From Symbioplanes lichenis (lineage in GTDB: Bacteria; Actinomycetota; Actinomycetes; Mycobacteriales; Micromonosporaceae), in contig NZ_JAUZQD010000004.1 of the NCBI RefSeq assembly GCF_030709675.1, positions 62,001-126,000 on the forward strand: 64,000 bases of DNA, written 5' to 3'. Each line of letters opens with the position of its first letter. Position 1 is the stretch's first letter. The position numbers and the translations under genes were made by a program. Below, one piece after another: positions 41,802 through 50,329 of the stretch. The notes under the pieces were generated by a model that saw only the letters and a list, made by a program, of their open reading frames with translations, made no database searches and was not told the origin of the DNA.

Positions 41802-42803
41802 TCAGGGGACGAGGACGACTTTGCCGATGTTCGTACCGCGCTCCAGCAGGTCCTGCGCGGCAGCGGCTTCGGCCAGGGGGAAGCTGGTGACTCGCGGACC
41901 GGTGACCGTGCCGTCGGCCAGCCAGCTCATCAGCCGCGCGGCGGCGGCCCCCGTCTCCTGGGGGCGGCCGGAGTACCAGTAGCCGACGTTGAAGCCGATC
42001 AGCTCGTGGCCCGGGGCGGGATTGAACAGCGACAGTTTCATCGCCGTGGAGTCGATCGGGCTGTCATGGCCGGAGACATAGCCGTAGGTGACGGCCCGGC
42101 CGAACGGCGCCAGGACGGACAGCGTCTCGCCCAGGTGGCCCGGGCCGATCAGCTCCAGCGCCACATCGACGCCTCGGCCGCCGGTGAGCCGCCGGATCTC
42201 GTCGGCCCAGCCCGGTGCGTGGTAGTCCACGGCGTGGTCCGCGCCGAGCTCGACCGCGATCCTCCGCTTCTCCTCGTTGCCGGCCCCGGCGATGACGGTC
42301 GCGCCGAGGGCCTTGGCGATCTGCACCGTCCAGCTGCCCAGTCCACCGGCGGCGGCGGGCACGAACACGGTCTCTCCCGGGCTCAGCCGGGCCGCGCCGA
42401 TCAGCATGACGGCCGCGGTCGTGGCGACGAACAGGCCGGCTGCGCGTTCGGACTCCAGGCCGGCAGGTGCCGGGAAGAGCCCGCCGGCCCCGGCGACGGC
42501 CAGTTCGGCGTAGCCACCGTCGGCCAGCCGGCCGGACTGCCCGAAGACCCGGGCACCGACGGCCAGGTCCGTGACGCCTTCACCGAGCGCGACCACGGTG
42601 CCGGCGACCTCTCCTCCCGGGACGAACGGCAGCGGTGTCGGAACGTCGAAGGGCAGACCTTTGCGCCTCATGATGTCCATGAAGTTGACGCCGGCAGCCT
42701 CGACCCGGATCAGCACCTCGCCCGGCCCCGGTTGCGGGTCCGGGAGCTCGACCAGCTGAAGCACCTCGAGCGGGCCGGTCTCGCTCATCTGGATGGCTCT
42801 CAC
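41802..42803 (-). CDS. Zinc-independent quinone oxidoreductase (MDR superfamily)
   Basis: The product has 333 residues. GTG 42803 is chosen because CAGGAGGTGAGC lies 3-14 bases upstream. RAIQMSETGPLEVLQLVELPDP and GVNFMDIMRRKG are typical of NADPH:quinone reductases. The NADPH fold reads VFVPAAAGGLGSWTVQIAKALGATVI, with ADHAVDYHAPGWADEI. Structural zinc cysteines are absent, as expected in this subgroup. It reduces quinones or enones using NADPH. The leader holds a 14-bp inverted repeat shared with the divergent MarR gene, so induction by an electrophile is likely. Confidence 0.87.
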   Translation of the reverse strand: MRAIQMSETGPLEVLQLVELPDPQPGPGEVLIRVEAAGVNFMDIMRRKGLPFDVPTPLPFVPGGEVAGTVVALGEGVTDLAVGARVFGQSGRLADGGYAELAVAGAGGLFPAPAGLESERAAGLFVATTAAVMLIGAARLSPGETVFVPAAAGGLGSWTVQIAKALGATVIAGAGNEEKRRIAVELGADHAVDYHAPGWADEIRRLTGGRGVDVALELIGPGHLGETLSVLAPFGRAVTYGYVSGHDSPIDSTAMKLSLFNPAPGHELIGFNVGYWYSGRPQETGAAAARLMSWLADGTVTGPRVTSFPLAEAAAAQDLLERGTNIGKVVLVP

Positions 42804-42823
42804 TAAGCTCACCTCCTGAGCAA

Positions 42824-42861
42824 TATGTGTCTGGCCACATGAATGTTTGGCTAGACACATA
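42824..42861. promoter_or_regulatory. 14-bp inverted repeat between the quinone reductase and MarR genes
   Basis: TATGTGTCTGGCCA (42824-42837) and TGGCTAGACACATA (42848-42861) are reverse complements except one base, separated by 10 bp. Further GTGTGGCC copies follow at 42864. The dyad spans the probable promoters of both divergent units and is the likely MarR operator. Confidence 0.6.
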
Positions 42862-42919
42862 ATTGTGTGGCCGGCCCTATAACGCAAAGTGGCAGTGATC
42901 ACACTGAAGGAGGACGTTC

Positions 42920-43426
42920 ATGGCCGCCGACGACACGGGCCAACACACCCGATCGGCACTGTCTCCGCTGGCGCCGATGAGCTTCAGCACGCTCGCGCTC
43001 TGGCGCGCGTTGCACAACCTCGGCACCGACCTGCTGGCCGGGCTCGGGCTCTATCCCGGCCAGGAGCTGATCCTTCTGCAGCTCTACGACCAGGACGGCC
43101 AGACCCACACCGAGCTGCAGCGGGCCCTCCGGTCCGACCACTCCACCATCTCGCGCTCCATCCGGCGCATGGAACAGACGGGCCTCGTCACCCGGAGCCC
43201 GGCCGAGAAGGACAAACGAGCCATGATCGTGTCGCTGACCGAGCGGGGCCGGGCGCTGCGCCCCGACGTCGTCAACCTGTGGTCGACGGTGGAAAGTGCG
43301 ATGGCCGGGGCTCTCACCGGCGCTCAGCGAGCTGATTTCCTCGAGCTCGCGAGCCGCCTGGAACAAGCGCTGGCAAGCGCCAGGGGTCACCGGAAGCTGC
43401 CGGAGAACGACCGGATGGCCGAGTGA
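42920..43426 (+). CDS. MarR-family regulator
   Basis: The product has 168 residues with AAGGAGGACG upstream of ATG 42920. GLGLYPGQELILLQLYDQDGQTHTEL, then LRSDHSTISRSIRRMEQTGLVTRSPAEKDKRAMIVSLTERG, is a standard MarR winged helix including the wing DKR motif. It divergently faces the quinone-reductase operon with a strong inverted repeat between. A role as repressor relieved by an electrophile or phenolic compound is inferred from neighbours. Confidence 0.9.
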   Translation: MAADDTGQHTRSALSPLAPMSFSTLALWRALHNLGTDLLAGLGLYPGQELILLQLYDQDGQTHTELQRALRSDHSTISRSIRRMEQTGLVTRSPAEKDKRAMIVSLTERGRALRPDVVNLWSTVESAMAGALTGAQRADFLELASRLEQALASARGHRKLPENDRMAE

Positions 43427-43514
43427 TGCCGCGCGGCGCCGGCCGGCAAGCTCGGTCTGCTCAGTCGCCGGTGGTGCCGTCGATGCGCCTCACTCTGAGG
43501 GGTGCCGGGTCACC

Positions 43515-44570
43515 TCAAGGGGCACCGGGGATCGTCCGCAGATCCAGGCTGTGGCGGACGAAGGTGGTCAGGCTCCCGGCCGTCCAGGACACCACCCCGT
43601 TCCGGTACGTGATCTGGCCCGCGTCCTGACTGATCTGCACCGTGCGGTTCGTGGCGATCTCGTGCACCAGGAGCTCGGCGTTGCCGGTCAGTTCGGAGGT
43701 CTTGCCGATCCGCACCCACAGCTCGAAGCGCCCCAGTGGCGCCACGTCGACGACGGCCGTGTTGACGTCGCCCTCGGCGATCGTGGAGCGGTTGCTGCCG
43801 TCGGGGTGCATGAGCTCGATGCGGCTCCAGCCGTCGTCGTCGATCGACACCACGCGGCAGTAGTCGGGGCTGCACTCGGTCGACGCCCGCGCCGTCCGGG
43901 TGATCGGCCGTTGCTCGCCCGTCACGGCATTGCGCAGCACCGAGGCGCCCCGGGTGTCGGTGACGCCGTCCACCAGCCACGGCCAGCCCGTCACCCGCCA
44001 CGAACCCGGCAGAACACGCCCCGACACCGGGCCGCCGCTCAGCGCCACGGACCGCACCGACGTCCCGCCCGATTTGTCCCCCGCTACCCAGTGCGCCTGC
44101 CCATCGACAACCTCAAGATCACCAGACGACCGATAGGACCGGAAATTTCCGACATCGACGGTCACCCGCCGAACCGTCGACGCGTCAGCCGTCCACAACG
44201 ACAAGGCGCCGGCGTTCTCGATCCACGCCAGCGTCGTACCCGACCCGGTCACCGCCTGGAACGAGGGGTTGACGGCATCGGGCAACGAGCGCAACACGCG
44301 AACGCGCGCCTCCGTGCGTACCAGAAGCCGCAGTTGTTTGCCGTCCGGCGAGGGTGCCGTGCCCACCGAGGTCCGCGCGTCCTGGAAGAAGATCGGCTGA
44401 TAAGCCGTCCCGTCCGGCAGCGTCGCCGGCAGCGCCGCCCGCTGCGCGGTGGGCCAGGCCACAGCCACCGGCGCGGGCGTCTCGTCGCGGGCCGGACCGG
44501 CCGCCGGCAGCCCGAGCAGCAGGCCGCTCGAGGCCAAGGCGGCGGCCAGCGCCACCATGTTGCTCTTCAC
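43515..44570 (-). CDS. Secreted beta-propeller-like protein of unknown function
   Basis: The product has 351 residues. A signal peptide (KSNMVALAAALASSGLLLGLPAAGPA) is followed by six or so repeated strands of the type GxxLxWxE..G..LWxAD, e.g. TTLAWIENAGALSLWTAD and AHWVAGDKSGGTSVRSVALSGG. This looks like a TolB/YncE-type propeller. One Cys pair (CSPDYC) may form a disulphide. No enzymatic motif was recognised. Interestingly about 88 bp of its 3' end recurs, degraded and inverted, in the scar at 49035-49122. Confidence 0.75.
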   Translation of the reverse strand: MKSNMVALAAALASSGLLLGLPAAGPARDETPAPVAVAWPTAQRAALPATLPDGTAYQPIFFQDARTSVGTAPSPDGKQLRLLVRTEARVRVLRSLPDAVNPSFQAVTGSGTTLAWIENAGALSLWTADASTVRRVTVDVGNFRSYRSSGDLEVVDGQAHWVAGDKSGGTSVRSVALSGGPVSGRVLPGSWRVTGWPWLVDGVTDTRGASVLRNAVTGEQRPITRTARASTECSPDYCRVVSIDDDGWSRIELMHPDGSNRSTIAEGDVNTAVVDVAPLGRFELWVRIGKTSELTGNAELLVHEIATNRTVQISQDAGQITYRNGVVSWTAGSLTTFVRHSLDLRTIPGAP

Positions 44571-44643
44571 GCGAGAAGATACGGACGGCAGGCAGCAACG
44601 GATCAGGGAATGACCGGGCGGTCCGGAAAGGTTGACGCTTCAC

Positions 44644-45678
44644 GTGAAGAAGAAGATCGGGTTCCTGTCCTTCGGGCACTGGCGCGACGTCAACGGCTCG
44701 CAGACGCGCAGCGCCGCCGACTCCCTGCTGCAGACCGTCGAGCTCGCCCAGGCGGCCGAGGAGCTGGGCGTCGACGGGGCGTTCGTCCGGGTCCACCACT
44801 TCGAGCGGCAGCTGGCCGCGCCCTATCCGCTGCTGGCGGCGATCGCCGCGCGGACCAGCCGGATCGAGATGGGCACCGGCGTCATCGACATGCGGTACGA
44901 GAACCCCCTCTACGCCGCGGAGGAGGCCGCCGCCACAGATCTCATCAGCGGCGGCCGCCTGCAGCTGGGCGTGAGCCGGGGATCCCCCGAGACGGCGCTG
45001 CGCGGGGCGGAGGCGTTCGGCTATGTCCCGGGCGAGGGCCGGACGGCGGCCGACGACGCGCGGCAGAAGACCGAGATCTTCCTCGCGGCGATCAGCGGGG
45101 CGGCCGTGGCTCGTACGGACCCGGCCCGCACCGGTGGCATCAGCGGCGGGCTGGCGATCCAGCCGCAGTCGCCGGGGTTGCGTGACCGGGTGTGGTGGGG
45201 CGCCGGCACCCGGGCCACCGCCCAGTGGGCCGCGGAGCGCGGGATGAACCTGCAGAGCTCGACGCTGCTGAGCGAGGACACCGGCGTGCCGTTCGACCAG
45301 CTGCAGGCCGAGCAGATCGAGCTCTACCGCAAGGCGTGGCAGGAGGCGGGCCACGAGCGCGAGCCGCTGGTGTCCGTGTCGCGCAGCGTGCTGCCGATCA
45401 CCGAGGACATCGACCGGCTCTACTTCGGCAACGACGACAACCAGGACCAGGTCGGGCTGCTGGAGGGCGTGCGGTCGCGCTTCGGCCGTACGTACACCGG
45501 GGAACCCGACAAGATCGCCGAGGAGCTGGCGCGGGACGAGGCCGTCCGGGCCGCCGACTACGTGCTGCTGACCGTGCCGAACCAGCTCGGGGTCGCCTAC
45601 AACGCCCGGATCCTGGAGACGATCACCAAGGACGTGGCGCCGGCGTTCGGATGGCAGGATGATCGCCGTGCCCAGTGA
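44644..45678 (+). CDS. LLM-class flavin-dependent oxidoreductase
   Basis: The product has 344 residues if started at GTG 44644; TTG 44632 is an alternative but lies directly on the GGAAAGG ribosome site. KKKIGFLSFGHWRD opens the barrel; ELGVDGAFVRVHHFERQLAAPYPLL, TSRIEMGTGVIDMRYENPLYAAEEAA and GGRLQLGVSRGSPE are typical motifs. The 3' end overlaps the next LLM gene by 20 bp in a different frame. Two different LLM enzymes so tightly coupled suggest a two-component or heteromeric monooxygenase, as in LuxAB, but the flavin reductase partner is not seen here. Confidence 0.85.
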   Translation: MKKKIGFLSFGHWRDVNGSQTRSAADSLLQTVELAQAAEELGVDGAFVRVHHFERQLAAPYPLLAAIAARTSRIEMGTGVIDMRYENPLYAAEEAAATDLISGGRLQLGVSRGSPETALRGAEAFGYVPGEGRTAADDARQKTEIFLAAISGAAVARTDPARTGGISGGLAIQPQSPGLRDRVWWGAGTRATAQWAAERGMNLQSSTLLSEDTGVPFDQLQAEQIELYRKAWQEAGHEREPLVSVSRSVLPITEDIDRLYFGNDDNQDQVGLLEGVRSRFGRTYTGEPDKIAEELARDEAVRAADYVLLTVPNQLGVAYNARILETITKDVAPAFGWQDDRRAQ

Positions 45679-46669
45679 AGCGACACCGCTGCGGAAGCTC
45701 GGCTTCCTGACCATCGGCCTGTTCGACCGGGAGGACCCGCGCGCCGGGCACGAGTCGACGCTGGAGATCATCCGGCTCGGCGAGGAGCTCGGCTTCGACA
45801 GCGCCTGGGTGCGTCACCGCCACCTGCAGTACGGCATCTCGTCGCCCGTGGCGGTGCTGGCGGCCGCCACCCAGCGCACGAGCCGCATCGAGCTCGGCAC
45901 CGCGGTCATCCCGACCGGCTGGGAGAACCCGCTGCGCCTGGCCGAGGACCTGGCGACCGTGGACGTGCTCTCCGGCGGCCGCCTCAACCCGGGCGTGAGC
46001 GTCGGCCCGCCGATGAATTTCGAGTACGTCAAGGCGGCGCTCTATCCGGACACCGACGAGGATTTCAGTTACCGGCGCGTCGAGCGGCTGCTCAGCTTCG
46101 TCGCCGGCGAGAAGGCGTCCGACCTGTCCGGCGCCCAGGGCGTCGTCGAGGTCTTCTCCGAGCGGGTCGAGCCGCACGCGGCCGGGCTGCGCGAGCGCAT
46201 GTGGTACGGCGGCGCCAGCATGCGGTCGGCGGTCTGGGCGGCCGAGCACAAGATGAACTTCCTGACCAGCAGCGTGATCCGGGCCGAGGGCTCGGAGGAC
46301 TTCGCCGAGAACCAGGCGGCGCAGGTCCGGGCCTTCCGGGACGGCCACCCCACCGGCCGTGTCTCGCAGGGTCTCGTGGTCATCCCGACGGACAGCGCGA
46401 GCGCCGAGCAGAAGGCCCGCTACCAGGAGTACGTGGACAAGCGCACGCCCCGGACCACGACCACGCACGGGCCGCGCAAGATGATGTTCGCGCGCGACCT
46501 GATCGGCAGCTCGGACCAGATCGCCGAGCAGCTGTACGCGCACGCGGGGTTCCGGGAGGTCGACGAGGTGGCGTTCGCCCTGCCGTTCAGCTTCGAGCAC
46601 GACGACTACGTGCAGATCCTCACCGACATCGCGACGAAGCTCGGGCCCGCGCTGGGCCGGCGTGGCTGA
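45659..46669 (+). CDS. LLM-class flavin-dependent oxidoreductase, partner of the preceding one
   Basis: The product has 336 residues from ATG 45659, 20 bp inside the upstream gene. LRKLGFLTIGLFDRED, FDSAWVRHRHLQYGISSPVAVLAAATQRTSRIELGTAVIPTGWENPLRLAEDLATVD and MWYGGASMRSAVWAAEHKMNF mirror the corresponding segments of the upstream protein but are clearly diverged, so the pair is an old duplication. FMN or F420 use cannot be told apart by eye. Overlap implies coupled translation and a fixed ratio. Confidence 0.85.
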   Translation: MIAVPSEATPLRKLGFLTIGLFDREDPRAGHESTLEIIRLGEELGFDSAWVRHRHLQYGISSPVAVLAAATQRTSRIELGTAVIPTGWENPLRLAEDLATVDVLSGGRLNPGVSVGPPMNFEYVKAALYPDTDEDFSYRRVERLLSFVAGEKASDLSGAQGVVEVFSERVEPHAAGLRERMWYGGASMRSAVWAAEHKMNFLTSSVIRAEGSEDFAENQAAQVRAFRDGHPTGRVSQGLVVIPTDSASAEQKARYQEYVDKRTPRTTTTHGPRKMMFARDLIGSSDQIAEQLYAHAGFREVDEVAFALPFSFEHDDYVQILTDIATKLGPALGRRG

Positions 46670-46708
46670 ATCCTCACGTCCGGGGCGGCGCGGCCGAAGG
46701 GAAGGGTC

Positions 46709-48250
46709 GTGAACCTGCCCGCCGTCGTGTCGCCCTATGGCCCGTACGCGGGAATGGGTCTGCGCATCCACGACCTGACCATCCGCGGCCATCACGGCGA
46801 GACGCTGGCCGCCGCGGACGAGGCCGAGGCCGTGCTGCTCCTGCTGGGCGACCAGCGCACCCACCGGGTCAGCCGGCTGGGCCGGATGTACGCCCTCAGC
46901 GCGCTCGGCCGCCCCGACGAGGCCCTGGTCATCGGGCAGGAGCTGGTCGCCGACGACGGCCCGGCGACCGGCCCCCGGACCACCGACGCCAAGATCCTGG
47001 CCGACACCGCCCGGATGCTCATCCAGGTCGGGCGGATGGACGAGGGCCTGCACCACGTGGCCCGCGCGATGAACATCCTCGACGTCGTGCCGCGCAAGAG
47101 TCTGCGCTACTTCTCGGCGATGGCGTCGCTGGCCGACGCGGCCCGGGCGGCGGAGCTCTACGAGCTGGCCGAGTCGGCGATGCTGCAGGCCATCGACGCC
47201 TTCGAGAACCCCGACGACCTCTACCGCTCGTCCGCCGAGCTCGAGTACGCCGAGCTGCTGCTCGAGTGGGCGCTGCGGCTCGAACACGTCCAGCGGTGCG
47301 AGGAGTCCGCCGCGATCCTGGCCAAGGCGGTCCGGATCCTGAGCTACTGGACCGGGCCCGGCACGAACGCGCCCCTCGCCGAGGCGCTGCTGGCCCTGGG
47401 CCTCGCCAAGCAGGGCCGCCACGCCGACGCCTTGGACCTGGTCGGCAAGAACCTGCTGCCGCTGCGGCAGGCGGGACAGCAGCACGAGACCCGGCTGCTG
47501 CACCTGGCCCAGGGCGTGGTGCTGCGCGGGCTCGGCGACCTGCGGGGCGCCCGGCGCGAGTTCCTGGCCGCCAACGAGCTGGCCGTCCAGCCGTACCAGT
47601 TCCTCATCGTCCAGTACGAGCTGGCGGTCACGGCCGGCCTGGAGACGCCGGGCGAGGCGACCGCGACCATCATGACGGCCCTGCACACGCACATCCGCAT
47701 GCTGTGGCAGCTGCGGCTGGACCGGCGCACCATGCTCCAGCAGGCCTATCGCCGCGTCGAGCTGGAGGCCGCCCGGCGCACGGCCGACCACGCCGCCACC
47801 TCCGACGCGCTCACCGGCCTCGGCAACCGCCGGAGCTTCGACAGCCGCATCGCCACCTTCACCGGCACGCTCGTCCTCGTCGACGTGGACAGCTTCAAGG
47901 CCATCAACGACGAGTTCTCGCACGGCGTCGGCGACCGCGTCCTCGTGGAGATCGCCTCCGTCCTGCACGCGCACTGCCACGACGCCGTCCGCTTCGGCGG
48001 CGACGAGTTCGCGCTCTTCCTGAGCGGCAGCGAGCACGAGGCCCGCCGGATCGCCGAACAGGTCCGCCGGGTCATCCTGGGCCGCGACTGGGCCGCGATC
48101 ATGCCCGGCCTGACGGTGACGGTCAGCATGGGCCTGGCCAGCGGCCGCGCGGGCTCGCTCTACGACCGCGCCGACGCCCAGCTGTACGCGGCCAAGCGCG
48201 CCGGGCGCAACCGCCTCGTCTCCGCCCCGTTTCTGCGCAATTCGGCCTGA
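46709..48250 (+). CDS. Diguanylate cyclase with N-terminal TPR-like sensor
   Basis: The product has 513 residues from GTG 46709. Residues about 20-340 form repeated helical pairs (TPR-like: HETRLLHLAQGVVLRGLGDL, AELYELAESAMLQAIDAFE). A GGDEF domain follows from about 360: DALTGLGNRRSFD, LVDVDSFKAINDEFSHGVGDRVL and the intact active site FGGDEFALF (GGDEF 430-434). No RxxD inhibitory site is seen five residues ahead, so product feedback is probably absent. It should make cyclic di-GMP in the cytoplasm. There is no membrane segment. No phosphodiesterase gene is adjacent. Confidence 0.88.
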   Translation: MNLPAVVSPYGPYAGMGLRIHDLTIRGHHGETLAAADEAEAVLLLLGDQRTHRVSRLGRMYALSALGRPDEALVIGQELVADDGPATGPRTTDAKILADTARMLIQVGRMDEGLHHVARAMNILDVVPRKSLRYFSAMASLADAARAAELYELAESAMLQAIDAFENPDDLYRSSAELEYAELLLEWALRLEHVQRCEESAAILAKAVRILSYWTGPGTNAPLAEALLALGLAKQGRHADALDLVGKNLLPLRQAGQQHETRLLHLAQGVVLRGLGDLRGARREFLAANELAVQPYQFLIVQYELAVTAGLETPGEATATIMTALHTHIRMLWQLRLDRRTMLQQAYRRVELEAARRTADHAATSDALTGLGNRRSFDSRIATFTGTLVLVDVDSFKAINDEFSHGVGDRVLVEIASVLHAHCHDAVRFGGDEFALFLSGSEHEARRIAEQVRRVILGRDWAAIMPGLTVTVSMGLASGRAGSLYDRADAQLYAAKRAGRNRLVSAPFLRNSA

Positions 48251-48258
48251 AAGCCGCT

Positions 48259-48285
48259 CGCATACGGCACCCTGAGTCGTATGCG
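48259..48285 (+). promoter_or_regulatory. 8-bp perfect hairpin covering a start codon
   Basis: CGCATACG (48259-48266) is the exact reverse complement of CGTATGCG (48278-48285), with 11 bases between. The second arm contains the ATG of the NADPH-binding protein gene (48281-48283). No ribosome site precedes it, so translation could be leaderless or gated by this structure; a DNA operator is the other reading. Confidence 0.4.
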
Positions 48286-48865
48286 GATCGGAGTCATCGC
48301 AGGTCACGACGACATGGGCGGCACCCTGGCCCGCTGGTGGAAGCAGGCCGGCCACGACGTCGTCACCGGGGCCCTGCACCCGGACGAGCTCGCCGACGAC
48401 CTCAAGCCCGTCAGCGTGCGCCAGGCGGCCTACTTCGGCGAGGCGATCCTCTTCGCCCCCGACTGGAACGAGGCCCACGACGCCGTCGACCTGGCCCGTC
48501 CCGCCCTGCGCGGCAAACCGGTCCTCGACGCGACCCACCCGGTCCTGACCGGCGGCACCGCGCTCGGCCAGCTGGCCGAATGGTCGCCCGAGGCCCACTG
48601 GGTCAAGGCCTTCAACACCCTCTCGGTCCCGGTCCTCGACGCCCGCCGCGGCCACGACCCACTGCTCACCGAGTTCCTCTGCACGGACTGGCCCGACGCC
48701 CGCCGGACCGCGTCCAAGCTGGTCCGCGACCTGGGCCTCGCCCCGATGTACGCGGGCGGCGCCGACCACGCGTGGATGACCGAGACCGGCCCCCTCCGGG
48801 CCTGCGAGGTCGACATCAAGGACGCCACCGCCGTCCTCGCCGAGGTCCTGAACACGGCCGCGTAG
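48281..48865 (+). CDS. NADPH-dependent F420 reductase-like oxidoreductase
   Basis: The product has 194 residues. MRIGVIAGHDDMGGTLARWWKQAGHDVV is a Rossmann beginning with a changed glycine pattern (GHDDMGG). AILFAPDWNEAHDAVDLA, PVLDATHPVLTGG, WVKAFNTLSVPVLDARRG and LGLAPMYAGG follow the order of the NPD_2/F420:NADP oxidoreductase family. KAFNT is strongly conserved there. F420 chemistry fits the number of LLM enzymes encoded around, but other imine-reductase-like roles are possible. The start codon lies in a hairpin. Confidence 0.78.
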   Translation: MRIGVIAGHDDMGGTLARWWKQAGHDVVTGALHPDELADDLKPVSVRQAAYFGEAILFAPDWNEAHDAVDLARPALRGKPVLDATHPVLTGGTALGQLAEWSPEAHWVKAFNTLSVPVLDARRGHDPLLTEFLCTDWPDARRTASKLVRDLGLAPMYAGGADHAWMTETGPLRACEVDIKDATAVLAEVLNTAA

Positions 48866-48890
48866 CGATCACGGCCGTGGCCGCACGGGG

Positions 48891-49122
48891 GCTCCGGTCA
48901 CCCGCCACGCAAACCTGGCGGCGGCGCAGGCTGTCGAAGACCTCGACGGTCCGGGACGGGGTGCCGTGCCGGTCGGCTTGCGGGGCCCCGCGCGGTGACG
49001 TCCGGGAGCTGACCGGCCTCGGCGGCGAACGACCACCGGAACGGGGTGGTGTCATGAACGGCCGGGAGCCTGACCACCTTCCGCCACAGCCTGGATCTCC
49101 GGACGATCGCCGTCGCACCGTA
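48891..49122. pseudogene. Chimeric scar from two gene fragments found elsewhere in the window
   Basis: Bases 48891-49034 match, in the same orientation, 52206-52353, the middle of the 286-residue secreted-protein gene (shared CTGGCGGCGGCG, GTCGAAGAC, CGGCGGCGAACGACC). Bases 49035-49122 match, inverted, the 3' end of the secreted propeller gene at 43515-43606 (shared ACGGGGTGGTGTC, GGGAGCCTGACCACCTT, CCACAGCCTGGATCT), with a 3-base deletion. A TGA interrupts the propeller frame, so neither piece can be expressed as such. The junction is abrupt at about 49034. Confidence 0.75.
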
Positions 49123-49133
49123 GGCTGAGCCAC

Positions 49134-49658
49134 GTGACCTCCTTGTGGACCGCACCTGCGCCCGAGCGCGTCGACGAGCCCACCACCGGCGACGAGCGGG
49201 ACATGCTCGAGGGCTGGCTGGCGTGGCACCGGCAAACCCTGCTGACCAAGTGCGCCGGCCTCACCGCGGCGCAGCTCAAGCGGGCCGCCGTCGAGCCGTC
49301 GAACCTGACCCTGCTCGGGCTGGTCCGGCACATGACGGCGGTGGAGCGCAGCTGGTTCCGCGTCCGCGCCGCGGGCCGGCCGCTGACGGACCCCTACAAC
49401 GACGACACGAACGTCGACGGCGACTTCGACGACGTGGCGGGGGCCGACGCCGAGGCGAACTATGCGGCCCACCTCGCCGAGACGGAAGCGGCCACCGCCG
49501 ACGTGGCCGGGCTGCCCCTGGACCACGAGTTCACGGCGGCCGGGCGGGGCAGCTTCAGCCTCCGCTGGGTCTACCTCCACATGATCGAGGAGTACGCCCG
49601 CCACAACGGCCACGCCGACCTCCTCCGAGAACGCCTCGACGGCGCGACCGGCGCCTGA
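49134..49658 (+). CDS. DinB-family (DUF664) protein
   Basis: The product has 174 residues from GTG 49134. It is a four-helix bundle: DERDMLEGWLAWHRQTLLTKCAGLTAAQLKRA, LLGLVRHMTAVERSWFRVRAAG, and YLHMIEEYARHNGHADLLRERLDG. His residues in VRHMTAVE, MIEEYARH and NGHAD are the likely metal ligands, arranged as in mycothiol-dependent DinB/DUF664 enzymes. Such proteins often are thiol-dependent S-transferases in actinobacteria. The gene follows the chimeric scar by 11 bp and precedes the largest repeat region. Confidence 0.85.
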   Translation: MTSLWTAPAPERVDEPTTGDERDMLEGWLAWHRQTLLTKCAGLTAAQLKRAAVEPSNLTLLGLVRHMTAVERSWFRVRAAGRPLTDPYNDDTNVDGDFDDVAGADAEANYAAHLAETEAATADVAGLPLDHEFTAAGRGSFSLRWVYLHMIEEYARHNGHADLLRERLDGATGA

Positions 49659-49887
49659 CCCTTGCTTGCGCGCCCCACCTGCATTATTCAACCCATTCTG
49701 GGCTTAATTGTGACCGTGCTTACTGTCGCCGTTCTGGCACATTGAATCGCCATTTCGAGGCGACAGGGCGGGGTGGGCGGGAGGACAATTTCCGGCATGG
49801 GAGAGCCGGGAATGTTTCGCCGGGTCGCGGCGATTTATCTGTGCCTCTGGTTGCGGCGCTGCAGCTCGTGGTGTGACGGGTTCCGGC

Positions 49888-50186
49888 GCTACGGTCCGTG
49901 GCATGTCGGCTTGAGCGCTGCGGCCCGTGGCATGCCAGCCTCCGACGCTCCGGCCGGCGGCATGACCGGTTCCGGCGCTCCGGCCAGCGGCACATCAGCC
50001 CCCAACGCTCCGACCGACGGCATGACCGATTCCGGCGCTCCGGCCAGCGGCACATCAGCCCCCAACGCTCCAACCGGTGGCGCGCCAGCCTCCACCGCTC
50101 CGGCCCGCGGCACGCCAGCCTCCACCGCTCCGGCCGGTGGCATGACCGATTGCGGCGCTCCAACCCGTGTCGTGGCGGAGTCCGAC
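49888..50186. repeat. Ten-copy 30-bp minisatellite
   Basis: Units start near 49888, 49917 and then every 30 bp to 50157. Each begins GCTCCGGCC (or near variant) and continues with one of three tails: GGCATGACCGRTTCCGGC, AGCGGCACATCAGCCCCCAAC-like, or GCGCCAGCCTCCACC-like. Tails recur in alternating order, e.g. the copies at 49977 and 50037 match. With a period divisible by three, all frames stay open and translate as 10-residue repeats, which explains the apparent ORFs. Confidence 0.85.
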
Positions 50187-50329
50187 GCGAGCTCTAAGAG
50201 CGGCGCAGCTGGGGCAAATGGCCGCCCTCCGCAGCGCGCAAGCCCTGGCCGCGTCGAGCGGGAACAAGGCGCCCCCGGCGTCGAAAGATCTCGGGCGCAC
50301 GCCCGGGGGCCGGCTGAGCATCGGGCTCG

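Noticed and set aside
45623..48769. 1048-residue minus-strand frame
   Set aside because: Antisense to an LLM oxidoreductase, the GGDEF protein and the NADPH-binding protein, all with intact motifs; no ribosome site or domain.
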